Of a stretch of DNA of 64,000 nucleotides, positions 17,116-25,578 are shown one piece after another; position 1 is the stretch's first letter, and each line of letters begins with the position of its first letter. The stretch is from JAMXLO01 sp963832895 (GTDB lineage Bacteria; Pseudomonadota; Alphaproteobacteria; Acetobacterales; Acetobacteraceae), in the NCBI GenBank assembly GCA_963832895.1, contig CAWHVQ010000018.1:55154-119153 (forward strand), given 5' to 3'. The notes below the pieces were generated by a model, which was given only the letters and a program-made list of their open reading frames with translations, was not told where the DNA came from and searched no databases. The position numbers and the translations under genes were made by a program.

Positions 17116-19728
17116 ATGGCTTCCACCAGCACGACACGCGACACGTCGATCCGCACCTATCGCGCGAAGCGCGATTTCACGATCACCGGTGAGCCGGCGC
17201 CAGCTCCACGGCGAGGCAAGCGCCCGGCGCCGATCTTCGTGGTGCAGAAGCACGAGGCGCATCGCGCAGGCCTGCACTGGGACTTCCGCCTGGAGCATGA
17301 CGGCGTGCTGTGGAGCTGGGCGGTGCGCAAAGGGCCGTCGCTCGATCCCGCCGACAAGCGGATTGCTGTGCACGTCGAGGACCATCCGCTGGACTATGCC
17401 GATTTCGAAGGCGCCATACCCGACGGCCAATATGGCGCCGGTGCTGTCGAGCAGTGGGACCGCGGCACATGGCAACCGCTGGACGATCCCGACGAGGGCA
17501 TGCGCAAGGGCGAGCTTCGGTTCGTGCTCGACGGCAAGCGGTTGCACGGACGCTTCACGCTGGTGCGCCTGAAGCCGCGGCCTGGTCAGCGTAGCCGGCA
17601 GGATAACTGGCTGCTGATCAAGGGCCATGACGAGGCGGAGCGCAAAGGCGCCGATGCGCCCACGATCGAACAGCAGGCATCTATGCCAAGGCAGGCGCGC
17701 AAACAGCGCAAAAACTCTCCAGCGGAGGGTGCGGTGCGCGCCGGGCTGCCGCAGCGTCAGGCACCGCAGCTTGCTGCGGTCATCGACAAGCCGCCCGAGG
17801 GGAAGGGCTGGGTCAGCGAGATCAAGTTCGACGGCTACCGCCTGCTGTGCTGGCTCGATCACGGCAAGGTGCGCCTCCTCACGCGCAATGGCCTCGATTG
17901 GACGGATCGCCTGCCTGCCGTCGCACGCGCGGTCGCCAATCTGTCCGCCGAGACGGCGCTGGTGGACGGCGAGTTGGTGGCGCTCGAGAAGACTGGCGCG
18001 TCGAGCTTTCCGGCGCTGCAGGCGGCGCTGTCGGCTGGCAGGGACGCCACGCTGTATCTCCAGTTGTTCGATCTCCTCCACCTGGACGGCTGGGACCTGC
18101 GGGAATGCACGCTGCTCGAGCGCAAGCGCGTGCTGTCCGGCATCAGCGACTGGCGCGGCATGCTGCGTTACAGCGACCACCAGGTGGGCGACGCTGCCGG
18201 CATGCTGCGCGGGGCAGCCGGGATGGGGCTGGAAGGCATCGTCTGCAAGCAGGCCGACGCAGGGTATCGCGCCGGGCGGGGGCATGGCTGGCTGAAGGTG
18301 AAGTGTCGCGGCCGTGAGGAGCTGGTGGTGCTGGGGTGGACACCGCCCGGAGGCAGCCGCACCGGCCTGGGTTCGCTGCATCTCGGCTATTACGATCCGC
18401 AAGGAAAGCTGCACTACGCCGGTGGCGTGGGCACGGGGTTTTCCGACGATGAGCTCGGGCGGCTGAGCGAACGTCTGGCGGAACTGGCGTCCGATCCGCC
18501 GAAGGCTCTGATCGTGGCGGGCGATCCGTTGCCGAAGACGATCAATTGGGTGCGGCCGGAGCTGGTGGCCGAGATCCGGTTCGCCACGTGGTCCGGCTCC
18601 GGTCGCGTGCGGCAGGCGACCTACCTTGGGCTGCGCGAAGACAAGGCGGCATCGGAGGTGGTGCGTGGACCGGCGGACCCCGAGGCGGAGCGCAAGACCG
18701 TCCGACCGCCGCCTGGCGATCCGCGGGCGGCGAAGCGCGGACCGGTGGTCGCCGTGCCGCCGCGCCGCCGCATCGTGTCGGCGCGCGCACCACAGCGTAA
18801 GGGCGTGACCGTGGGCAATATCGAGTTGACGCATCCCGATCGCGAGCTCTGGCCTGGCATCACCAAGCGCGACCTGGCGGAATACTGGAAGGCGGTCGCC
18901 GATCACGCACTGCCCGGGCTGACGCGCCGCCCGCTCTCGGTGGTGCGCTGCCCGGACGGCATCGGCGGCCAGCGCTTCTTCCAGAAGCACGGGCACGGCA
19001 CGCTGCCGTCCGCGGTGCGTCAGGGCGAGGCGGACGGCCAGCCGTATCTCGCGATCGACGACGCGGATGGGCTGATCGCCATGGCGCAGATCTCAGCGAT
19101 CGAGCTGCACCCCTGGGGCGCGACCGAGGCCGATCCGCAGCATCCCGACCTGATCGTGTTCGACCTCGATCCCGGCGACGGCGTGCCGTTCGCCGATGTG
19201 GTGCAGGCCGCGCGTGACGTTCGCGATCAGTTGCAGCGCCTCGGCCTGACGACGTTCTGCCGCACCACCGGCGGGAAGGGGCTGCACGTGGTCGCGCCGC
19301 TCGAGCCGGCGGCGGATTGGGATGTGGTGAAGCCGTTCTGCCGCGCGTTCGCCGAGATGCTGAGCCAGGAGCAGCCGGACCGGTTCCTGTCGACGGTGCG
19401 GAAGGCGGATCGCCAGGGCAGAATTCTGATCGACTGGCTGCGCAACGGGCTGGGTGCGACCGCCATCGCCTCCTTTAGTCCGCGCGCGCGAGACAATGCG
19501 ACTGTGGCGACGCCTGTGGCGTGGGATGAGGTGGATCGCAAGCTGGACCCGACGAAGTTCACCTTGCGCAGTGTGCCGGAGCGTCTCGCGCGCCTGCGCG
19601 CCGATCCATGGGAAGGCTTTGCAACGTTGTGTCAGCATTTGCCCGATCTTGCGGCCGAGCCGCGCGCGGCGCCGCGCAAGGGCAGGTCGGCAATTGTGAC
19701 CGCGCCCAGGCCGAAGCGCCGACGCTGA
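17116..19728 (+). CDS. ligD: Multifunctional DNA ligase D (LigD)
   Basis: An 870-residue bacterial NHEJ ligase with three domains. Residues about 20-190 are the 3'-phosphoesterase (GLHWDFRLEHDG, with His54, Asp56 and Arg58). Residues about 215-520 are the ATP-dependent ligase, with adenylation Lys237 in EIKFDGYR. Residues about 570-860 are the primase-polymerase (VGNIELTHPDRELWP; catalytic Asp pair in VFDLDPGD near residue 682). The order PE-LIG-POL is common in proteobacteria. GAGGA precedes the ATG. Its partner Ku, often adjacent, is not in the window. A strong terminator follows at 19964. Confidence 0.97.
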   Translation: MASTSTTRDTSIRTYRAKRDFTITGEPAPAPRRGKRPAPIFVVQKHEAHRAGLHWDFRLEHDGVLWSWAVRKGPSLDPADKRIAVHVEDHPLDYADFEGAIPDGQYGAGAVEQWDRGTWQPLDDPDEGMRKGELRFVLDGKRLHGRFTLVRLKPRPGQRSRQDNWLLIKGHDEAERKGADAPTIEQQASMPRQARKQRKNSPAEGAVRAGLPQRQAPQLAAVIDKPPEGKGWVSEIKFDGYRLLCWLDHGKVRLLTRNGLDWTDRLPAVARAVANLSAETALVDGELVALEKTGASSFPALQAALSAGRDATLYLQLFDLLHLDGWDLRECTLLERKRVLSGISDWRGMLRYSDHQVGDAAGMLRGAAGMGLEGIVCKQADAGYRAGRGHGWLKVKCRGREELVVLGWTPPGGSRTGLGSLHLGYYDPQGKLHYAGGVGTGFSDDELGRLSERLAELASDPPKALIVAGDPLPKTINWVRPELVAEIRFATWSGSGRVRQATYLGLREDKAASEVVRGPADPEAERKTVRPPPGDPRAAKRGPVVAVPPRRRIVSARAPQRKGVTVGNIELTHPDRELWPGITKRDLAEYWKAVADHALPGLTRRPLSVVRCPDGIGGQRFFQKHGHGTLPSAVRQGEADGQPYLAIDDADGLIAMAQISAIELHPWGATEADPQHPDLIVFDLDPGDGVPFADVVQAARDVRDQLQRLGLTTFCRTTGGKGLHVVAPLEPAADWDVVKPFCRAFAEMLSQEQPDRFLSTVRKADRQGRILIDWLRNGLGATAIASFSPRARDNATVATPVAWDEVDRKLDPTKFTLRSVPERLARLRADPWEGFATLCQHLPDLAAEPRAAPRKGRSAIVTAPRPKRRR

Positions 19729-19963
19729 GGTGACTTGCGACCAGGCGAGACGTGCCAAGTCCGATCCTAAATTTTCGGTAACCGCGGCTTCATGTTTTGC
19801 ACACATCACACCGGCGGACGCATCGTGTCGCGGCGATAAGTCGGTGGTCGACGGTAACATGCCGCTCGTAATAGTGAGCTTGATTTACCGGCGCGCAGCC
19901 CAATGTCTTCGGCGCGGCGGATGGCTCCCCGCCATCGCCGCGTGACGTTTCCCCCCCAAACTT

Positions 19964-19997
19964 GGCGGCGCCCTTCGGGGCGCCGTCATTTTGTTAT
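19964..19997 (+). terminator. Rho-independent terminator after ligD
   Basis: A 10-bp GC-rich stem (ggcggcgccc / gggcgccgtc, one G-U pair) closes a TTCG tetraloop and is followed by ATTTTGTTATTT. This is a textbook intrinsic terminator, 236 bases after the ligD stop and before the next plus-strand gene. Confidence 0.85.
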
Positions 19998-20065
19998 TTG
20001 ATGATGGGCTGGCGACGTCTCCGGAGGCGCAATAGCATTGCGCCGCAGCGAGGAGCGCGGACGCC

Positions 20066-20926
20066 ATGATCGCAAATTTGCCAGTGCCGACGCTCGATCA
20101 CGTCGTGGTCAATGTGCGCGACCAGATCGATACGGGTTTGGCAACCTATGGGCGGCTTGGCTTCACGATGACGCCACGCGGCTATCACACACTGGGTTCG
20201 ATGAACCATCTGGCGATTTTCGGCAGCGAGTATTTGGAATTGATCGCTGCGGCTCCCGGCGAAACTCGCCGGGCGGAGATTCTTGCTGCCCCGTTTGGGT
20301 TGAACGGGCTCGTGTTCGGCACAGAGAATTCCGCGAGCGCTTACGCCGCATTGCGTGAAGCCGGCGTCCCGGTGGAACCGCCGCTCGAGTTCTCGCGCCC
20401 GGTCGAACTCACCGAAGGCTCACGCGACGCGACTTTTCGCACCGTCCATGTCACGCCGGGTACCGTGCCGGCGGGACGCGTTTACTTCTGTCACCATCTC
20501 ACGCGCGACTTGGTATGGCGGGACGAATGGCGTCACCACGCCAATGGCGCGATCGCCATCGAACGTGCCGTGATTGCCGCGCGCGAGCCCGCGGCGCTGG
20601 GCGCGCTGTTCGCGCGGATGTTCGGAGAGGACGCGGTACGGCCATTCAGCACAGGCTGCTCGCTCGCGGTCGGCCTGTCGCGGTTTGACGTGATGACGCC
20701 GGATGCGCTGTCACGCGAGTTCGCCGACGCGGCGCCCGCAGCGGTTGGCCGCAACCAGTATATGGCCGCGCTTACCATCCGCACCCGCTCGCTGGAGCGC
20801 GCCGCGGCCGCACTCGCGGCGGGCCGGATCAACGGCGTTCAGAGGCAGACGGACCGCATCGTCGTGCCCGCCGCCGAGACCTTTGGCGTCACGCTGGAGT
20901 TTCGGGAACCGATCACACCTGCCTGA
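20066..20926 (+). CDS. VOC / glyoxalase-like domain protein
   Basis: A 286-residue protein of the glyoxalase-like (Glyoxalase_3) type. The N-terminal module has PTLDHVVVNVRDQIDTGLATYGRLGF and MNHLAIFGSEYLELIA, giving likely metal ligands His, His and Glu. A second, weaker module follows (FCHHLTRDLVWRDEW and later YMAALTIRTRSLERA). No pathway partner is obvious. The 3' end overlaps the convergent LLM oxidoreductase by 14 bases, so the two are on opposite transcripts that meet tail to tail. Confidence 0.83.
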   Translation: MIANLPVPTLDHVVVNVRDQIDTGLATYGRLGFTMTPRGYHTLGSMNHLAIFGSEYLELIAAAPGETRRAEILAAPFGLNGLVFGTENSASAYAALREAGVPVEPPLEFSRPVELTEGSRDATFRTVHVTPGTVPAGRVYFCHHLTRDLVWRDEWRHHANGAIAIERAVIAAREPAALGALFARMFGEDAVRPFSTGCSLAVGLSRFDVMTPDALSREFADAAPAAVGRNQYMAALTIRTRSLERAAAALAAGRINGVQRQTDRIVVPAAETFGVTLEFREPITPA

Positions 20927-21761
20927 TCTTCTCCGCCCATCGGTCGAGAATTGGCAACACCTGATCCGGACCGGCTGACGGCAGCGTGATCACCACGCGG
21001 GCAATGCCGATATCGCGGTAGCGGCGCAGCGCATCCAATTCCTCCACCACTCGGAACATCGTCACCGGCAGCGAAGACGGATCGCGCCCGGCCTCCTTCG
21101 CCATCTGATGGAACTGCGGCAGAAAGTCGCTGACATCGCCGTATTCGGGCCGGCTGGCATGCGGCACCCAGCCGTCGCCGTAGCGGATCGCCCGTCGCGC
21201 GCCATACGGAAATGCGCCGCCGACGATCACCGGCGGGTACGGCTTCTGCACCGGCTTCGGCCAGGCCATCATCGGATCGAAGTTGACGAATTCGCCGTGA
21301 TACTCGGCCCTGGTCTCTGTCCAGATCAGCTTCATCGCCTCGATGCGCTCACGCGCGATCTTGTGGCGCGATTTGAACGGCGTGCCGTGGTCCGCCATCT
21401 CCTCGGCGTTCCAGCCGGAGCCGACACCGAAGAGGAACCGCCCCGCCGACACCTGATCGATCGAGGCGACCAGCTTCGCGGTCTGAATCGGATCACGCTG
21501 CTGCACGAGGCAAACCCCGGTGCCGACCTTCAGCACCTGCGTCGCCGCGGCGGCAGCCGACAGCGTGACGAATGGATCCATGACGTCGTAATATTGCTTC
21601 GGCAGTTCCCCGCCATTTGGGAAAGGCGAATCCCGCGACACGGGAATGTGCGAATGCTCTGGCGCCCAGAGCGACTCGAAGCCACGCTCCTCAAGCGCGC
21701 GGCCAAGCTCGCCCGGCGCCATTGAATAGTCCGTGAAGAACATGGCAGCGCCGAAATGCAT
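20913..21761 (-). CDS. LLM class flavin-dependent oxidoreductase
   Basis: A 282-residue luciferase-like monooxygenase-fold protein. The N-terminus MHFGAAMFFTDYSMAPGELG and the segments ESLWAPEHSHIPV, VGTGVCLVQQRDPIQTAKLVAS and FLFGVGSGWNAEEM are typical of the F420/FMN-dependent LLM group (TIGR03619-like). Such enzymes use reduced flavin or F420; the substrate is not predictable. It is convergent with the VOC gene and separated by 120 bases from the Mn catalase upstream. Confidence 0.88.
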   Translation of the reverse strand: MHFGAAMFFTDYSMAPGELGRALEERGFESLWAPEHSHIPVSRDSPFPNGGELPKQYYDVMDPFVTLSAAAAATQVLKVGTGVCLVQQRDPIQTAKLVASIDQVSAGRFLFGVGSGWNAEEMADHGTPFKSRHKIARERIEAMKLIWTETRAEYHGEFVNFDPMMAWPKPVQKPYPPVIVGGAFPYGARRAIRYGDGWVPHASRPEYGDVSDFLPQFHQMAKEAGRDPSSLPVTMFRVVEELDALRRYRDIGIARVVITLPSAGPDQVLPILDRWAEKIRQV

Positions 21762-21800
21762 GTTGGGTCCCCCAGGTGACGAGGAGAACCCTAACGTGCG

Positions 21801-21836
21801 TTGCCCGCCCTGTCATGGCGAGCGAAGCGCGGCGAC
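21801..21836 (+). repeat. Intergenic repeat of the TGTCATTGCGAG type
   Basis: The segment resembles the reverse complement of 6973-6990 and shares a core with 27610-27622. Such short TGTCATTGCGAG-type sequences recur between genes in many alphaproteobacteria. Confidence 0.4.
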
Positions 21837-21881
21837 CCCGGGTCAAGGTGGCGCGCACCTCGACCGGGGTCGCCGTCGCCG

Positions 21882-22631
21882 CTACTTCTTCGGCGGCGCG
21901 TGCCGAACCCGCTGTTCGGCGCCCATACCGCCACCCTGCGCCGCCTGCGGCACGAGATCGCGGATGCGGAAATCCGGTTCGCTGTTCCACGGACCGCGGC
22001 GCTCCGCTTCCGGTCCCGCCGTCAGGTTGAAGTACACGTCCACCGTGTCGTCCGGCTTGAGATCGCCGAAGCTCGGGTCGTCCAGCTTGTTCATCGCCTC
22101 CAGCGCCTTCATGAACATGCGTGCATGGGCGATCTCGCGCGTTGCAAGATGGCGCAGCGCCTCGCGCGAGCCTTCGTCGGGTGACATCCTGATCAGCGCC
22201 TCATACGTGGCGAGCGCCCCGGCCTCGGCCGCGATGTCGGCACGCAGATCTCGCACCACGCTGGCGCCTTCGTTGACATAACGCGAATCCCAGGTCGAGC
22301 CGCGCGAATCAACCAGATGCGGCCCGTAGCCGCGCACCGCGAACAGCGTGCTGTTGAAAGCCTTCTCCTGCGCGCCTTGCTTCGCGCGCTTGGTATGCTG
22401 CTCGATCATCAGCGCGACCATTTCCAGATGGCCGAACTCCTCGGTGGCGATGTTCTGCAGCATGTCGCGGATGCCCTGGTCCTCGGTGTGGAAGGACTGG
22501 GTGAAGTAGGTGAGCGCCGCAGACAGTTCGCCGGTCGCGCCACCGAATTGCTCAAGCAGCTTTTCGGCGAACACCGGATCAGGCGTATCCACACGCACCT
22601 GATGCAGCGGGTCGGGTCGATGAATGAACAT
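21882..22631 (-). CDS. Manganese catalase family protein
   Basis: A 249-residue ferritin-like four-helix protein that would decompose hydrogen peroxide with a dimanganese centre. Ligand motifs are Glu35 in GATGELSAALTYF, Glu65 and His68 in ATEEFGHLEMV, then later Glu/His in HLATREIAHARMF. The C-terminus (FNLTAGPEAERRGPWN) also fits the family. The start is ATG 22631 (MFIHRPDPLH); the longer open frame upstream is antisense noise over the aminotransferase gene. It stands alone with short spacers either side. Confidence 0.9.
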   Translation of the reverse strand: MFIHRPDPLHQVRVDTPDPVFAEKLLEQFGGATGELSAALTYFTQSFHTEDQGIRDMLQNIATEEFGHLEMVALMIEQHTKRAKQGAQEKAFNSTLFAVRGYGPHLVDSRGSTWDSRYVNEGASVVRDLRADIAAEAGALATYEALIRMSPDEGSREALRHLATREIAHARMFMKALEAMNKLDDPSFGDLKPDDTVDVYFNLTAGPEAERRGPWNSEPDFRIRDLVPQAAQGGGMGAEQRVRHAPPKK

Positions 22632-22732
22632 GGCAATCGTCCTTCGCGAGTGACGCCAACCGCAACTGCCGCGACAGGTGCGGGTTGGCCGGTCACGCGA
22701 ATGTGCCCATCTCAGGGCACGACGATGCGTCG

Positions 22733-24091
22733 CTACAGCGCGGCCTGTATCAACTCGCCGATGATGCTGACGATGCGATCCAGCGTCGCCTCCGGCGTCA
22801 TCAACGGCGGCGCGGTCATCAGCGAATCGCCACTGACCGGTGTGCCGCCGCCGCCGCGCTGGCGGATGATGAGGCCGCGCTTCATCGCCTCGGCCACCAC
22901 GCGACCGCCGAGACCGATCGCCGGCTTGCGGGTTGCCTGATCCTCGACCAGCTCGACCGCGCACATCATGCCGAGACCGCGGACGTCGCCCACAACGGGC
23001 AGACTGCGCAGCGTCTCCAGGCCGGCGAGCAGCTTCCTGCCCATCACCGCCGCGCGCTCCGGCAGCCCGTCCTGTTCGATAATGTCGATGTTGCGCAAGC
23101 CGACCGCACAGCACACCGGATGCCCGGAATAGGTCGCCGCGTGCATGAACCGTTCGTCCATCGGCGCATCTTCCATCGTCTGATGCACTCGCTTCGACAC
23201 GAGCACGCCGCCGAGAGGCAGATAACCGCTGGTGACGCCCTTGGCGAACGACATAAGGTCGGGCTGCACACCCCAATGCCCCAGCGCGAACCAGCGCCCG
23301 GTGCGCCCGAATCCCGTGATCACCTCGTCCGCGATGAGCAGCACATTGTGCCGATCGCAGATCTGCCGCAGTCGCGGGAAATACGTGGGCGGCGGCACGA
23401 TCACGCCACCGGCTCCCATCACCGGTTCGGCGATCACCGCGGCGATCGTGTCGGCGCCCTGCGCCTCGATCGCCGCCTCAACCGCATCGGCGGCCTCGAT
23501 GCCGGCATCGCCATTGCCTGGCCAGCGATACGGATACGGCGGCGCCACCTGAAGGAATTCCGGCACCAGTGGGCCGAACATCTTCTGATAACCGGGCAAG
23601 CCGGTGGCACTCATCGCCGCCAGAGTAACGCCGTGATAGCCGTACTGGCGTGATATAATCTTCACCTTGTTTGGCTTGCCCATCCGCTTCCAGTAGTAGC
23701 GGGCAATCTTGAAGGCGCTTTCATTGGATTCGGCGCCGCCCGTGGTGAAATACGCCGCCGCCATGTTGTCGTAAGCCAGACCGACGATGCGCTCGGCCAG
23801 ACGGATGGCGGGCTCGTTGGAAAAGCCCGTATAGGCAGACGCATAGGCGAGCTTCGCCATCTGCGCCGCCGCGGCATCCGCCAGCTCCTTGCGGCCATGG
23901 CCGATATTGACATTCCACAACGCCGACAGCCCGTCGATGTACTCGCTGCCGTCAGCGGTGCGCAGCATGGCACCGCGCCCCTCGACAAAGATGCGCGCCT
24001 GCCCGTGCTCCTTCGGGTGATGCAGCGGGTGGATCAGATGCCGCCGGTCGGCATCGAGCAACACGTCACCGGTCGCCCCATGATCGTTCAT
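22733..24091 (-). CDS. Class III (omega) aminotransferase
   Basis: A 452-residue PLP-dependent aminotransferase. PLP motifs are YFTTGGAESNESAFKIAR, IADEVITGFGRTGRW (PLP Asp) and the Schiff-base Lys in SFAKGVTSGYLPLGG. This resembles bacterial omega-amino acid/putrescine:pyruvate transaminases. The start at 24091 overlaps the stop of the SelA-like gene by four bases (ATGA), so the two are translationally coupled; ATG 24115 is possible but overlaps further. It is probably the last gene of an operon with the serine hydrolase and SelA-like PLP enzyme. Confidence 0.92.
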   Translation of the reverse strand: MNDHGATGDVLLDADRRHLIHPLHHPKEHGQARIFVEGRGAMLRTADGSEYIDGLSALWNVNIGHGRKELADAAAAQMAKLAYASAYTGFSNEPAIRLAERIVGLAYDNMAAAYFTTGGAESNESAFKIARYYWKRMGKPNKVKIISRQYGYHGVTLAAMSATGLPGYQKMFGPLVPEFLQVAPPYPYRWPGNGDAGIEAADAVEAAIEAQGADTIAAVIAEPVMGAGGVIVPPPTYFPRLRQICDRHNVLLIADEVITGFGRTGRWFALGHWGVQPDLMSFAKGVTSGYLPLGGVLVSKRVHQTMEDAPMDERFMHAATYSGHPVCCAVGLRNIDIIEQDGLPERAAVMGRKLLAGLETLRSLPVVGDVRGLGMMCAVELVEDQATRKPAIGLGGRVVAEAMKRGLIIRQRGGGGTPVSGDSLMTAPPLMTPEATLDRIVSIIGELIQAAL

Positions 24092-25578
24092 GTCGTCTGC
24101 CTTTCCGCTTGCCACTGACCCTTGCCGAACTGGCTGAGATTGACCGGGCCGCGATGGTTGTCTGTCGCACTGCCAAGAAATACGTCGCCCTGCATCTTGC
24201 CGTTATTGACGGTGCCCTCGAAGCGATAGGCGATTGCACTGCCTTCGTGGCGAGTCTCGAACTCCATGCGCACCTGCTGCGCGGCGAGCCTGCCGATCAC
24301 GCTGCTTTCGAACTGTTCCGACTGCTGGCTCCCGCTGAGCTGGCTGCCCTGCTGCTGCAGCTTCAGCCGGTGCTTGCGCTCGCCATGTAGGAACCGCACA
24401 CGCACATCCCAGTTGCCCGATAGGTCGCTCGCCGCAGTCGGCTCCGTCGCCGGGTGAAGGTTGTGCGCCGCCGTCAGCGCGTTGGTGATCGCCTCGCCGA
24501 CCTGTGCCGCCTCGCCGGGCGAGAACTGGAACGGATCGATCACCAGCGAATTCGCGGTCGTCGACGTATCATCCGTCATGATGCGTGGCGAGCCGTCGAG
24601 CAGACGCTGGCGCAGGCCCATGCCATCGAGCGCGATGCCATCCCACTTCACGCGCAGCGCCGGAACCCGCACCACGCCCGCCGGTTCGAGCACCTCGCTG
24701 CTGGTTCCCGGCACGGCGGCTACGCGGCGCGCGATCTCCTGCAGATCCTCGTGCCAGTGCCGCAGCTCGGCTGCCTCGTCGCGCTCGTTCAGCCAGTATT
24801 CGACCGCGACCAGCACACCGATCACGTCCTCCTTCGAGACCTTCATCGGCCGCCCGAATGCCTGGTGCGGCGACGCGTTGCGCCACGCCGCCTGTACCAG
24901 GTTCTTCTTGCCGAGCAGCAGGCCGCTGGTCTGCGGTCCGCGCAGAAACTTGCCGCCGCTGTAGATCACCATGTCAGCGCCGCGCACCAGCCACGGGCTC
25001 GGCTTCTGCAAATGCTCCGACGCGGCGTCAACCAGGATCGGAATGCCGAGCGGCTTCACCCGTGCGGCGATTTCCTCCAGCCGTACCTTGGAGAATTCCT
25101 CGTTGGTGCCGAGGATTGCCACCATCGCCACTGGTTCGCGCAACGCCGCATCCAGGTCCGCCGCCGAATCGATCTCGACGATATGCGCGCCGACCATGCG
25201 GATCGCCTGGTCGTAGGCGAAGCGCTGGTTCTTCGGGAGGATCACGCGATTCACCCAGCCGTCGGTGAACGGCAGCCGCAGCATGCGCACCGGATCATTG
25301 CCGGCGATGCACGCGGCCGATGCCAGTGCCACCGCCGCGGCACTGCCGCAGGTCACGATGCCCCATTCCGCACCGGTCAGCTCGGCCAAACGCTTGCCCG
25401 CGGCCTCCATCAGTTCGTCGAGGTTGACGAACTGGCGTGACGCCGCATCCACCGCGGCGCGCACCCGCGGCAGCATCAGGCTGCCGCCGTGCATGGTGCG
25501 AACGCTGCAGCAGTTGATGAAGGGGCGCACGCCAAGTGCGAGATAGGGATTGGCGTTGCCCTCGGTGCGCTCAGCCAT
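24088..25578 (-). CDS. SelA/DgaE-like PLP enzyme with C-terminal beta domain
   Basis: A 496-residue protein. Residues 1 to about 385 form a fold-type I PLP enzyme of the L-seryl-tRNA(Sec) selenium transferase-like family (GVRPFINCCSVRTMHGGSLM, TGAEWGIVTCGSAAAVAL). The probable Schiff-base Lys is in VIYSGGKFLRGPQTSG. Non-selenium members act as ammonia-lyases or racemases on amino or sugar acids, which is more likely here because no other selenium gene is visible. The last ~110 residues (LSGNWDVRVRFLHGERKHRL to the end) are beta-rich and not part of the normal family. The start at 25578 overlaps the serine hydrolase stop by 8 bases. Confidence 0.85.
   Translation of the reverse strand: MAERTEGNANPYLALGVRPFINCCSVRTMHGGSLMLPRVRAAVDAASRQFVNLDELMEAAGKRLAELTGAEWGIVTCGSAAAVALASAACIAGNDPVRMLRLPFTDGWVNRVILPKNQRFAYDQAIRMVGAHIVEIDSAADLDAALREPVAMVAILGTNEEFSKVRLEEIAARVKPLGIPILVDAASEHLQKPSPWLVRGADMVIYSGGKFLRGPQTSGLLLGKKNLVQAAWRNASPHQAFGRPMKVSKEDVIGVLVAVEYWLNERDEAAELRHWHEDLQEIARRVAAVPGTSSEVLEPAGVVRVPALRVKWDGIALDGMGLRQRLLDGSPRIMTDDTSTTANSLVIDPFQFSPGEAAQVGEAITNALTAAHNLHPATEPTAASDLSGNWDVRVRFLHGERKHRLKLQQQGSQLSGSQQSEQFESSVIGRLAAQQVRMEFETRHEGSAIAYRFEGTVNNGKMQGDVFLGSATDNHRGPVNLSQFGKGQWQAERQTT

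Noticed and set aside
16318..18996. 892-codon minus-strand open frame
   Set aside because: It lies antisense to ligD and runs into the amidohydrolase gene in the wrong frame; low-complexity Arg/His/Ala composition typical of GC-rich shadow frames.
21882..23276. 464-codon frame that would extend the Mn catalase at its N-terminus
   Set aside because: The extra 215 codons are out of frame over the aminotransferase gene; the catalase starts naturally at 22631.
24088..25578. Selenocysteine synthase assignment
   Set aside because: No selD, selB or tRNA-Sec is seen, the operon partners are amino-acid metabolic enzymes, and the family contains many non-selenium enzymes.
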